NCBI GenBank assembly: GCA_034008185.1
Contig: CM067084.1
Location: 39,197,099 to 39,261,098 of the forward strand
Direction of reading: 5' to 3'
Source: Gorsachius magnificus
Taxonomy: Eukaryota > Chordata > Aves > Pelecaniformes > Ardeidae
Length of the DNA: 64,000 nucleotides
Shown here: positions 1-10,607 of the stretch, piece after piece
Numbering within the stretch: position 1 is the stretch's first letter
Layout of the letters: the number at the start of each line of letters is the position of its first letter
Position numbers and translations under genes: made by a program
The notes under the pieces: model-generated
What the model saw: the letters and a program-made list of their open reading frames with translations, nothing else
What the model was told of the DNA's origin: nothing
Database searches by the model: none

Positions 1-2531
1 TCATTTTATTCTAGCAAGTTCTCTTCATGCAAAAAAAAGTCTCACACTGTTTTGAATGGCTTGATAATAAAACACCCCTGTAAACAGTCTCTCCCAGTAT
101 ACATACTATTGCTAAGAGAAGTCCAGTTTTATCGTTTGGGGTGTATATGTGTTGTCAGATTAACCTTCCAAGAGCTCATTAAATGTTACTAGTATCAAAA
201 CCATAGTCAAACAAGTGAAATAAAATGGGAAGTTAATTATCAAAATTTAAAAATTAGTAAAATGGAGTGTTTGCTGGAAATACCTTCTGCCTTGCTTAAA
301 CATCAAATTATTTTTTTAAATGTGTGTTCAGAGAACACATCTAACAGAATGAATAAACCACCTGCAGATCAGGTGAATGACATTTTAAAGCTCCACTATT
401 TTAATAATTTCCTTCAAGTCAGTAGTACTTCAGTAAGGAAAGAACATATAACATTACCTAAGAAATAACTGCGTTTGTCTTCAGGTGTCATATCAACATA
501 TTTAGTGGAGTATCTCTACATAAACAAAGTTTTCTAAGAGAAAACACTGTAGTAGATGTTTGTAGTTTCATGAGCTGTTTACAAGTCATTCTGGAAAGAA
601 TGAACCTATCGAGGATCCAGATTCTAACACTTTTTATTTAAAAGCAACAGTAAATGGTGTTTCTTTGTAAATGGAGTTTCTTCGTCTTTAATTAATTCTA
701 TTTTTTTAAATATTGTTTTGAAGATATTTAATCTACAATTATTTTGATTAAAAATAAACTACTTTTCCTCATCCAGTGTTCTCATCCCAAATAACTCATG
801 CTTGTAGGGAGATACATCCAGGAAAAAAATATTATGCTTTGACACAAATATAAGAGAAGACTCAACAACTCAGGATCGTGTCTTGGAAGATCCGAATCAA
901 ATATACATGTTCGATCCTTTTTGTGAGTTACAGTCTGAGTCTCTGTGTATATTCTAAAGAGAACTAAAGTGAATTTTTCAATCTTTTAACCGATAGAAGA
1001 TATATGGGACCAACCTCCCAGCACAGTAAGTGTATTAAAAAATGTCATATGTACTAATTAAATTATGGAACTAAAAAAATTTCAAAGGGGAGGGCATACC
1101 ATGATTGGAAACCAGTTAACTCTGGTATAGACAGTAAAATGCTGCCCTACACTGAAGAGAGACATGTGTGAAAAAGTACTGTGTTCTTCTTACTCATGAA
1201 GCTGCTATTAGACAGAGATTAATTTTAACTTCATCTTGAAGGCTCTCTGAACACAAAAACTAACATTAAATACTGCAAAGAAATTTCTCTCTACTGAATA
1301 CATCCTCCGAACAGATCACCATGCACTGTCAATCTTTTTTCATTAAGAATCTGACTGCAAACATGTTTAAGCTGAACTGTGAAGAAACTACTTTGAAATG
1401 AGAATATCCACACAGGAGCTGTATTACTTTAAAAACATTTCATAGTAAAGCAACCTAACCTTTGTGCACAGGCAGACTGAGACTTTCACAGACATGTTTC
1501 TTACATTATTAGTCACAACAAAACTAATTTTGATGACCTGTATTTATAAAAGCCACTGGAAGATTAAAGTCCATAGACTAATTACTTGCCTAACCAGTAA
1601 AAGACAGGAAGCAACTGTGCACACCCAGTAAAGAGGAAAACCTTTCACTAGTGACGCGCAGTTATACTTTACCAGATTAAAATTCTGTGCTCTCTTCTAC
1701 GGTTATCCACAATCCAGAGATATTTTTCTACTTATGCTTTTTTTTTCCCATGCTCTCTTAAGAGGACAACGCATCATCTTCCACCCTGAACAGTTGTAAA
1801 CCTTCTTGCAGGTAATTTCTGCACTTCTTGAGTACCCTCCTCCTCCTGCCAGACATAATACCATTACTTTATCACATATGGTACAGTTTTGCAGCTGTAG
1901 AGAACCCAAGTAGAAATCCTGGCATTAGAAAAATCTTTCCTATAATGTAAATCTGGTTCTATTACGTCAGGAAATTTTTTACAGTTGAATTCAATTCAGT
2001 TAGGGGACAACTTAGACTTAATAGCCCACTGCTGCTCACAGCACAAGTTAGGGGAGAGGAACTGTAATTTTGGGAGTGACTTATTCAGCTTAATGGCGAC
2101 ATCCTCAGGGCTGAAGTTAATTCATTTTTTATTAAAAATTCCCATGGGAGTGACTCCAAAGGGGCAGCAATCCTTTCCAGTACAGACACCGTACAGGTGA
2201 AGTAGTTACTTTCTTATTCTGGGATTTAGTTGCTATTGCTCCTTAGTTCTAGCCATAAAGTGTACTATTCTGCACTGACTGATAGGTGTAGTTCCTGCTG
2301 GCTATCATTCTCGTTATTAAGTGTTAGTAGGTTATTAGCAGTAAGAAGCAGAAGAGAAAGAGCACCATTAGTTGAGAAAGTTAATTTTATAAACCTCACC
2401 AAAACTGTAGACTTGAACTTTAATGAGGTAATAAAAAATAGTAAAAAAAAAAAGTGTGTGAAGAATTATTTTACATGAAATTGCATAAAGAATTAATCAT
2501 AACAGATTACCACTGCAGCATTGTAGAATTC
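1..2531. other. AT-rich intergenic stretch
   Basis: No coding exon, RNA gene or repeat family was recognised here. Open frames are all under about 85 codons, have no domain signature and look like chance. Base composition is AT-rich with short A and T runs, as in ordinary avian intergenic DNA. Confidence 0.5.
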
Positions 2532-2983
2532 TGTCATGGTTTAACCCAGCCAGCAACTAAGCCTCACCCAGCTGCTCGCTCACTCCCCCTCAGTGGGATG
2601 GGGAGAGAATCAGAAGAGTAAAAGTGAGAAAACTCGTGGGCTGAGATAAAGACAGTTTAATAGGGAAAGCAAAAGCTGCGCATGCAAGCAAAGCAAAACA
2701 AGGAATTCATTCACTGCTTCCCATCAGCATGGCAGGTGTTCAGCCATCCCCAGGAAAGCAGGGCTCCATCATGCGTGATGGTCAGCTGTCCCAGCTGTGC
2801 CCTCTCCCAGCTTCTTGTGCATCTGGCAGAGCAGGAGAAGCTGCAAAGTCCTTGACCAGTCTAAGCACTACTTAACAACAAATAAAACATCAGTGTGTTA
2901 TCAAACATTCTTCTAGTCCTAAATCCAAAACACAGCGCTATACCAGCTAGAAAATTATCTCTGTCCCAGCCAAAACCAGGATA
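2532..2983 (-). repeat. solo ERV-L-type LTR
   Basis: Read on the - strand, this 452-bp block starts TATCCTGGTTTTGGCTGGGA and ends ACCATGACA. This parallels the LTRs of the provirus at 9895-16773, which start TGTCCTGGTTTCGGCTGGGA and end CCACGACA. Other shared words on the - strand include TTTGGATTTAG.ACTAGAAGAATG, GATAACAC.CTGATGTTTT and CAAGGACTTT. It is flanked by near-identical 5-bp direct repeats, AATTC (2527-2531) and AATTT (2984-2988), consistent with a target-site duplication. No internal gag or pol remains, so it is read as a solo LTR left by LTR-LTR recombination. The sequence differs enough from the provirus LTR to be an older or different subfamily. Confidence 0.85.
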
Positions 2984-5900
2984 AATTTGTATAACGTAGG
3001 CTAACAGCTGAAATCCATATGAGACTATTTATACATACACCTGAATATATGTTTTACTATAACAGATGGTATTTAATAAATCTTAAATAAATCTTGCATC
3101 TATAGACTTCTGCTTCATTTTGAATTGAAATATTTTTATATTGTCAAGTAACACATTCAGGCTTTGATTCTTAGTACTGAGTCATTTAGTAATATCTGTG
3201 ACTCTCAACTGCAGTATGTAAATTGATACTAGCTGGTGGTCCAGCCATCAACTTCTAGATAAACACAATACCTTTCATTTATTCATGTTCTAAATGTTAT
3301 ATCACACATATATATTTCAAAGTATTTTGCTGCAGGAGAACAGCTCTTATCCGTCATAATCAGAGAAGCTATAACATGGAGAATGACTGCTTCACAGCAC
3401 AGATATTATTTCTGCTTTCTAATACTCATGTAGATTTTTAGTTTTATGATTTATTCACAGTGAAATATGCAACCAAGTTCAAAGCTAATGATATGTAAAG
3501 TATTAACCCTGACAGCTGAATAAGATCTTTATATTCAAAAAAAGTGGGGAATGAGTAAAAGAAGAGAGGGCAGAGGTGTTGACAGACACAACCATGATTC
3601 CTACGAAAACATACTTAAAGAAGGCATATTACAGTATTTCTTATGCAACTAAGCTCTTACAGTCTAAGCTACAGCTGCAGTAGCTGTTCTACACTAACTT
3701 TCTACATGGGCATTCTTGTGAAGAGGGGTGATTTTAACATCCTAAGCTTAACTCACTTTCAAAGAACACTAAACCCAATGGTCTTGGTTCAAGGTAACAT
3801 TTAAAGGTAATATCTTTTGCATAGTATTTTCTTGCACCGGAAAACTCTTGTCAGCCATCTCCATCCATTTCTCTTTCACTTGAAAGTGGTGCAGAAGCCT
3901 AGCCTGCAGGTATTAATGTAGCCCTGTTATATGAATTGATATTTGACCAAGTCTTACATTCATCTTAGTATTTTCTGAACAATTAGCAAACAATGAAAAT
4001 AAACAGGAAGATCCTGTTTGGAAAACCCTCACTTTGAAGGACTGACAAAAGCTACCTCACCACAGCCATTGCAACCAAATGACACTTTCCATGACTGGCA
4101 GAACAGAGGAGCACACAGTATTCATAGGGGATTCCTTTGATCCCAAGAGGATCATTTACCTGTGTTACGGGTCATTTAATTATTTGTCTTCTCAGTCAAT
4201 ATCCTTTGATGTAACAAATTCAGGACGCCAATGCTCTGATATATGGAGAAGTGATTAATTCCAGCAATAGCATCTTCAAAGATGACATTGCAATAAAACA
4301 CAGAAGAAAGAAAAAGCTACAAAAAAAAAGAAAGTGCTTAGACATAAATAGTATATCTCTCTAATTCAGCTAAGAACCAAACTCCATGTGTTACGTTGAG
4401 TGAGTTTTTTGGAGAGGTTAGCTACACAGTGTAGCCGCCTTCTTTGTTTTATACGATACATGTAAATCTTTTATTTATGAGAATGTACTTTACAGATGTA
4501 AATTCATGGGACTATGTGTTTATATATTCTAAAGAAAGGTAATATTAAAGTGCTAGAAATAGCATTCACCTATTTTTTAAATGAAAGAATTCGGGATGTA
4601 TTCTCATTCCTTTCCTAACAACCCTCATAATGTACAGTGGTAATGAAGCCATGCAACACGAAGTCCACACAAACACACATGTAAATTGGCACTCTGTGCC
4701 ATTATGTCTAACTTTACAAACTGTATAATTTTTTGACATTGATCAAGGCAGACCATTCATAAAATGTGTATTCTGTACAAGTTAAAAGCCCACCCTTGCT
4801 GGGCTTTTCCTATCCCTTTCTATAAAGTACCTAGACTCCTTGTTATTTTCTAAATTCCTCTGAGGCTCACTCTTGAGGTGCCCTGGAGTCTAAGGGAATA
4901 TGTCCACTTTTGTCCTTAACACCTGAGAACCAGGCTGACTGCAAAAGAGAAAGTTCTCGCTCAGAAAACTGAGGTTACACCTACATGAGTGAGTAGTGCA
5001 GCCCAATGGGAGAAGCCTTGTCAGTCAAAACAGTGCCAAGGACGCACCAACATACGGCTGAGGAGCCGTTTGCTGAGACTCGTTGATATCAGCTTCTGCA
5101 GATTGAATGCCCATTAGCAGTTGGACTTCATCTGTTGTACTCATCTTCAGTTCATAACCTGTCAAAAAAGAATCCAGTCTGCAGTTTCTGATACTGCTTC
5201 ATGACATGAAGTAAAGCACAGTAAATGGGAATGACTGGGATATTGAAAGTGAACTTCTGATAAAAAAAAGCTCAGCGAGCCTCTGGACAGTGAAGGATTT
5301 TGTGAATGTACGTAGTTAGTGTAGCTGCCCAAATCTTTGACGTTTAATATGCTTACCTGCTTTGTTAGAATTCAGCCAAAGTACTCAGCCCTAAAATTTG
5401 ACATTTTACTCTGGTTTGCATACTCTAACTCTAAAGAGCTGAATTCAAATTTGGCCTGGAAGCAGTCGTGCTGAAAGATTAAAAATCTGTTTCCATATTT
5501 CTTTTGGGCTACTACCGTGGATTTAGACTTTGAGATTACTCTTTGATGTATATTTTCTCTTTTTTTTAAATGTATCCATTATATTCTTCATAAGAGTTCT
5601 CCATGAAGAAGCAATGTATCACATTCAACTGGGTGAAAGACCTGAACTTGAAAAGCATGTGAAACATTATTTTCTTCTTATGTTTCATTAGAACAAAGGG
5701 GAAAAATTTTTTTTTTCTATTCATGTTTTTTTAATGAGATAAATTTTAACCAAAAAAACATAGAAAGTTTTGAACTGTACATCAAAGAAATGTCCTTACC
5801 ATTTTAATAATTTTATCTTTGTTCTATTAGATGTACCATTTAACTATCCATTAAAGTGGAAACTGCATAAAATGTTAGCAATTTATACTGGGATGCAAGC

Positions 5901-6615
5901 CCAAAATAATAACTGAAATTATAACTGATGAAAGCATAGCACTTCAACTGTTGGCTCTATGCCTCAGTGTATTTTTTCTCAAGCAAAAGATTATTTGGAG
6001 TAAAATAGTATGGCTTGAGAACAGTATAATGCTCCAGAAGAGCTGCATATACATTAGTGAGAAGGGAGTGAAGAACTGCTTATAGATAGATTTTAATCTT
6101 TTCTGCCTTCAGATATCCTGGGGAACCAGCAAAATAATGGATATGTAGCACACAGTTCCCATCTGGCCTCTGCCAGCCCTTCATATCAGCATCTGTCAAA
6201 GCTTGATCTACGAGTTGATTTAACATGTAGTCACTCAGAATGGTTGCTTTCACATGAAACCTCCTTATCTACCTGCTCTGGTCATGATAGATGGAGGAGG
6301 TCATGGCCTTGGGAGGAGTTATTTGCTGGGTTTCCCCCTCTCCTTTTCATTTTGTTTTTTATTTGAAAGGGAATCTGAGTGGTGTTATTTACAGCCCTGC
6401 TAAGGAAGACTGGCAGAACTGAAGGACGATAATACAGATATAAATTTTATGATGTTATTGCTCCAGGCTGAAAGAGATGAAAGTACAGCGCTAACGACAC
6501 AGCGTTTTGGTGTTTGCTTTCAAGTAATGGCAAGGAACATGAAGACAAGAAAAACATATTTTAAAAGGTATTAAAGAGCTATGATATGGATAGGTGCTTT
6601 TGGGTACCCAGTAAT
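2984..6615. other. intergenic, nothing recognised
   Basis: Unique-looking AT-rich DNA. I saw no exon with splice sites, no recognisable transposon, and no long open frame. Confidence 0.45.
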
Positions 6616-6708
6616 TCTTTTCCTCTTCCTTCTTCCTCTTCCTTTCTCCTCCTCCACCTTTTCCCTCCTCCTCTTCTTCTTCCTCCTCCTCCCCCCTTTC
6701 TTCTTCTT
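6616..6708 (+). repeat. polypyrimidine tract (CCT/CTT-rich)
   Basis: This stretch of about 93 bases is C and T only, apart from one A at 6656, built from irregular CCT, CTT and TTCC words. The complement is polypurine. Such tracts can adopt triplex (H-DNA) structure and are often length-variable. The open frames through it, Ser/Pro/Leu-rich on + and Arg/Lys/Gly/Glu-rich on -, are products of the simple composition and are not called as genes. Confidence 0.85.
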
Positions 6709-9700
6709 AAGAACCTATTAATCAAGAAGAATGGAACTAGCTTGCACATATCACATATTATAGGCACAGTGGCAGAAAACAGGAAGACTTGTAAAGCTGA
6801 GATTGCAACAGCATTGCAGTCCTTATTTAGAAACACTACAAGTATATTCAGCATCAACTGACAGATTAATTGAGCTTTTAGAAAACAGCCTAATATATAG
6901 CACAAAACCATAGTTACACAGGGGGCAGGATGGTGATTTTAGCTCTCTGTTTGTTTTGCAGTAGATGGAAAGAGAAGAAAAGGGGAAACCAGCTGTTTTG
7001 AAGTAGGATAAACCAACCATTTTTGTTGCCTTTTCTGCCTTATTATAGAAGACCGGGAGCAGAGTAAAAAAGGCAATTTTCAGATCCAGCATTCATTGCT
7101 TGTTATTAAGAATATTACCAAAGAAAGCTCTCAAATGAATACACATTTTAATATCAATAATCAACACAAAAATCTGCTGAAACATCTTCTCAACCAAGCC
7201 TGACTAATGTTAAAAATCCAAGCTAACAAATGTTCTGAAAGGGATGTCCATTTCATTCGATGTGCAATCACTGCCCCTTCCTGGGGAATGACCCTGTGAA
7301 TTTATTGCCCTTATAAGGTTTCAGCAAACATTTTATATTATTAATCATTACTCCTACTCTTTAGTTTTATAACTGTATAAACCTAGATAATAAAAATACT
7401 ATTGTTTTGGAGAAAGGAAATCATTACATCCTTCTCCATAGAGGAAGCAATCAACAAGAATGCATTTTATTTATTTAACATTTAGTAAAATTTTCACTAT
7501 TTCCAGAGCTGAGATGAAAGACTTCAGTGGGGTTTGCTGTGTTATATATTCAATACAAAATATTTATATTACTTTACCAAAGCGTTTATGAAACTTTAGA
7601 TAATTTTCTCATCCTTTAATTTCCACTTCATTCTTGCAAGTGTATTTTTTTAGAATCCCTTAGTAAAAAGTATGGGGTTTCTTGCCATTCTTTTAATTAC
7701 TGTACGCAAGGTTTATCATTTTGAGACTGTTAGTTTTTCTGCTTATTTGAAACAAAGCTTTCTCTACAGCAAATACCCACATTTTTTCCATGGTACATGT
7801 TTTTCCCATGCTAGAACATTAAGCACCTCTTATAAATACCCATCACCACTTGTTTCAGAATACAGCTATTAACACTGTAATCTGCTGAACCAATTATGCA
7901 TGCATGTGCAGAAATTCCTTTTCAGACCTGAAGTCTTCAGTCAGACACATTTGTAGTCATAGTTTTCATAGCTAACCCTCTCAAGCCCCATCATAGCATC
8001 TATGAGCATCTATGAATCACTAATTTTCTGCAGGAATGAGTTCCATAGGATGCCAACACACGCAGGAAAATGTTTCCCTATTTTAATGGCATCTTTTCCT
8101 GTTTTCTGCCTCAGAAAAGCGTGCAGATCCTTTTGCATCCTTGAGTTTACATCAATTGTACACCTTGAAGGATAGTATAGAGTAACACTGTCTCTCCCTT
8201 TTAAAATCCAAACTGATTGTGAAAAAATGTAAATTAATGTATTTCTGTATATGAAATTACAGTCCTGTTATAACTACTGTATTTATTAAGATGCTTCAAA
8301 CTTTATAAAATTTTTTTTTTTTAAAATTTTTAAAATTTTTTTTTTTTTTTTTGGTTGTAATTTAAAAAAAAAGTCAAGGACTGACCTAACTTCAAAACAG
8401 AAATCCAAAAGTTGGCTCTTCCTGAACATTCTTTAAACTTCCCTTCTTCTTGACATTTATAACACTGCTCATCTTTGAATGAGAACACATGAGCTTAAAG
8501 AATGCACACTAAATGAAGTACAAATATCTGCATAGCCACATGCCAAAACTGGCACAAACTTGGAGCCTTTGATTTTACTTCTCCTTTGCACACCCTGAAG
8601 CTGAGCTACTGGAGGTGGCATAAACTGCTATCAGTGTAGCTGCTGTGGCCTTGGTACATTCAAACTGAGTTACAGAAAATGGTGAGAAAACAAGGGCATG
8701 ACTAGAAGAATTAGAGTCTGGAAAGGAGGATGAGAGTCAGAGCCACAAGATAGGGGCAGAGATGAAGGACAAAATGAAAAGAGAAATATAAAAAGAATTA
8801 TGGATAGAGGGATTAGGGAAGAAAAAGTAGAATGAAGAGAAAGCAGGAAAACAAGCAAGAAAGAAATAGATTTTGGACACTGTTTTCAACTCAACTGTCT
8901 ACCCCTTTTATCAGTAGTTACTCATGATCTTGTACTAAAGGAGGAGCCATTATATTGGAGTTCTTTTAATTGTTAAGTACAAGAACTACTTCTCTTCACT
9001 GCACCACTTAAATGAATCTTAAATCTTTACCACTTATTTTTCTTTCCAATTTGGCTCTTAGTCTGTCTCTCTACATTCTTAGATTATTTTTTTTTAAAGT
9101 CTTCAGTGAAAGCTTTTGTTCTGCCATCCTTGGCTAAACAGTTGCTGATAAACACATGCAACAGGAAAACGTTATGCTTCTTTGGTTTGCTTTTCATAAA
9201 TTTCAGCTAGGCATAACACTCCTTTGACAATGGTGCCATTATTATTGCCTCTATCAGCACTGAAGAAAGCACACCCGGCAAGAAAAATAGCTTCCCTTTT
9301 TGTCATATGGCAAAACCAGCCTCAGCAGGGCCAAGAACATAAAATCAGCAACACTAAAAAACATGGAAGAAGAAATTCTAGCAGAGAAAAAAATCACTGT
9401 AAAAAGAAAGAGAAAATGAAGGAAAAAAAAATATGTTATCCCTCTTGATTAAAAAGCACTTGATGTATACATTCTGCATGCTCAGGAAAACCCAGTACAG
9501 GCATCAGCATTCATTGCCACTCATACATAGCACAGTAAGCTCAGTGCTTGAAGAAAGCACACATCCCCTCACTCTTTAGTGCCCGTCAAATTCTCTACCC
9601 TTTTTTTTCCCTCCCCTTTTTTTGGCAAAAACCTGTCTATGGGTGTTTTAGTTATCTCCTTTCATTAAAGTGTCAGTTTTATCTTTTGCATTCATAACAT

Positions 9701-9894
9701 CTCTTATCTTGTTGCACTTCTTCCTCCCAAATATCTCCCACAGACTTGATGAGTGGGAGACGACATGAAAAGTGCAGTGGGAATACGAATGGCATTTCTC
9801 AACTGGTTTTCCTACATTATGTGTATTTATCAATTTCCTGTTGTAGGAAAAGAAGTTGCCTATGGCTCCTGTTGGAGCAATTTATATTCACGTG
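6709..9894. other. intergenic with A/T tracts
   Basis: No gene was recognised. 8311-8352 is an almost pure A/T block (T-run, AAAATTTTTAAAA core, T-run) that could fold on itself. 8690-8870 is purine-rich on the + strand. 7980-8170 has a slight look of an old, decayed repeat but could not be assigned. Confidence 0.45.
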
Positions 9895-10290
9895 TGTCCT
9901 GGTTTCGGCTGGGATAGAGTTAATTTTCTTCACAGAAGCTAGCATAGTGCTGTGCTTTGGATTTAGTACTAGAAGAATGTTGATAAACACGCTGATGTTT
10001 TTAGTTGTTGCCAAGCAGTGCTCAGACTGCTCAAGGACTTTTTGAGCTTCTCCTGCTCGGTCGGGTGCATAACAAGCTGGGAGTACAGCACAGCTAGGAC
10101 CCAAACTGTCCAAAGAGCTATTCCATACCATATAACATCATGCTCGGGGGGGTTTAGTCGGTCGGTCGGTCGCGGGCAGAGTGGTCGCAGCTTGGGCTGT
10201 GTGATCGCGGCCCGGGGGGAGTGATCGCTGCTCGGGACGGGCTGGGCATCAGTCAGCGGGTGGTGAGCAATTGCATTGTGCATCACTTGT

Positions 10291-10300
10291 TTTATATATT
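10291..10300 (+). promoter_or_regulatory. TATA-like element of the 5' LTR
   Basis: TTTATATATT sits about 50 bases before the ATTAAA signal and about 200 bases before the LTR end. It is repeated in the 3' LTR. Assignment as the core promoter is inferred from position only. Confidence 0.45.
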
Positions 10301-10348
10301 CTGTATATTTTCTTACCATTATTATTATTATTATTATTATTCTCTCTT

Positions 10349-10354
10349 ATTAAA
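10349..10354 (+). promoter_or_regulatory. LTR polyadenylation signal ATTAAA
   Basis: ATTAAA lies downstream of the TATA-like element. The functional copy for 3' end formation would be its twin in the 3' LTR at 16633-16638. Role inferred from motif and position. Confidence 0.5.
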
Positions 10355-10498
10355 CTGTCTCTATCTCAACCCACGGGTCTTACTTTTTTTTTCTTTTCTC
10401 TGATTCTCTCCCCCATCCCACTGAGGGAGGGGGGGGAGTGAGCGAGCGGCTGCGTGGTGCTTAGTTGCCAGCCGGGTTAAACCACGACAGTCCTATTT

Positions 10499-10516
10499 TG
10501 GCGCCCAACGTGGGGC
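10499..10516 (+). promoter_or_regulatory. primer binding site, tRNA-Lys(1,2) type
   Basis: TGGCGCCCAACGTGGGGC begins nine bases after the end of the 5' LTR. It begins TGGCGCCC, as expected for a primer binding site pairing with a lysine tRNA 3' end, and matches the Lys-1,2 type used by spumaviruses and several other retroviruses. It marks the start of reverse transcription. The leader from LTR end to the gag start codon is only 118 bases. Confidence 0.85.
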
Positions 10517-10607
10517 TCGAAGGGTTGAGATAACGACAGATCTGAACATTTTTAAAACGCATTTGTGATAAGCATTCGTTATATTAGTCTAATAGTCGCT
10601 GATCGCA

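Larger units (their letters stand above)
9895..10489 (+). repeat. 5' LTR of the ERV-L provirus
   Basis: 595 bp, with TG...CA ends. A TATA-like TTTATATATT lies at 10291-10300 and an ATTAAA polyadenylation-type signal at 10349-10354, just after a TTA/ATT trinucleotide run, giving a plausible U3/R layout. A GC-rich stretch of TCGG tetranucleotide repeats at about 10157-10176 differs from the 3' LTR by one 4-bp unit. The ATT run is one unit longer here than in the 3' LTR. Confidence 0.95.

Noticed and set aside
6579..6911. Basic Gly/Arg-rich - strand frame
   Set aside because: Produced by translating the polypyrimidine tract. Low complexity, no conserved motif.
7980..8170. Possible ancient LINE-like fragment
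   Set aside because: Only a vague resemblance in wording. Could not be aligned to a family with confidence.
10018..10403. Short open frames inside the LTRs (also 16204-16687)
   Set aside because: LTR sequence is regulatory. The frames differ between the two LTR copies and encode nothing recognisable.
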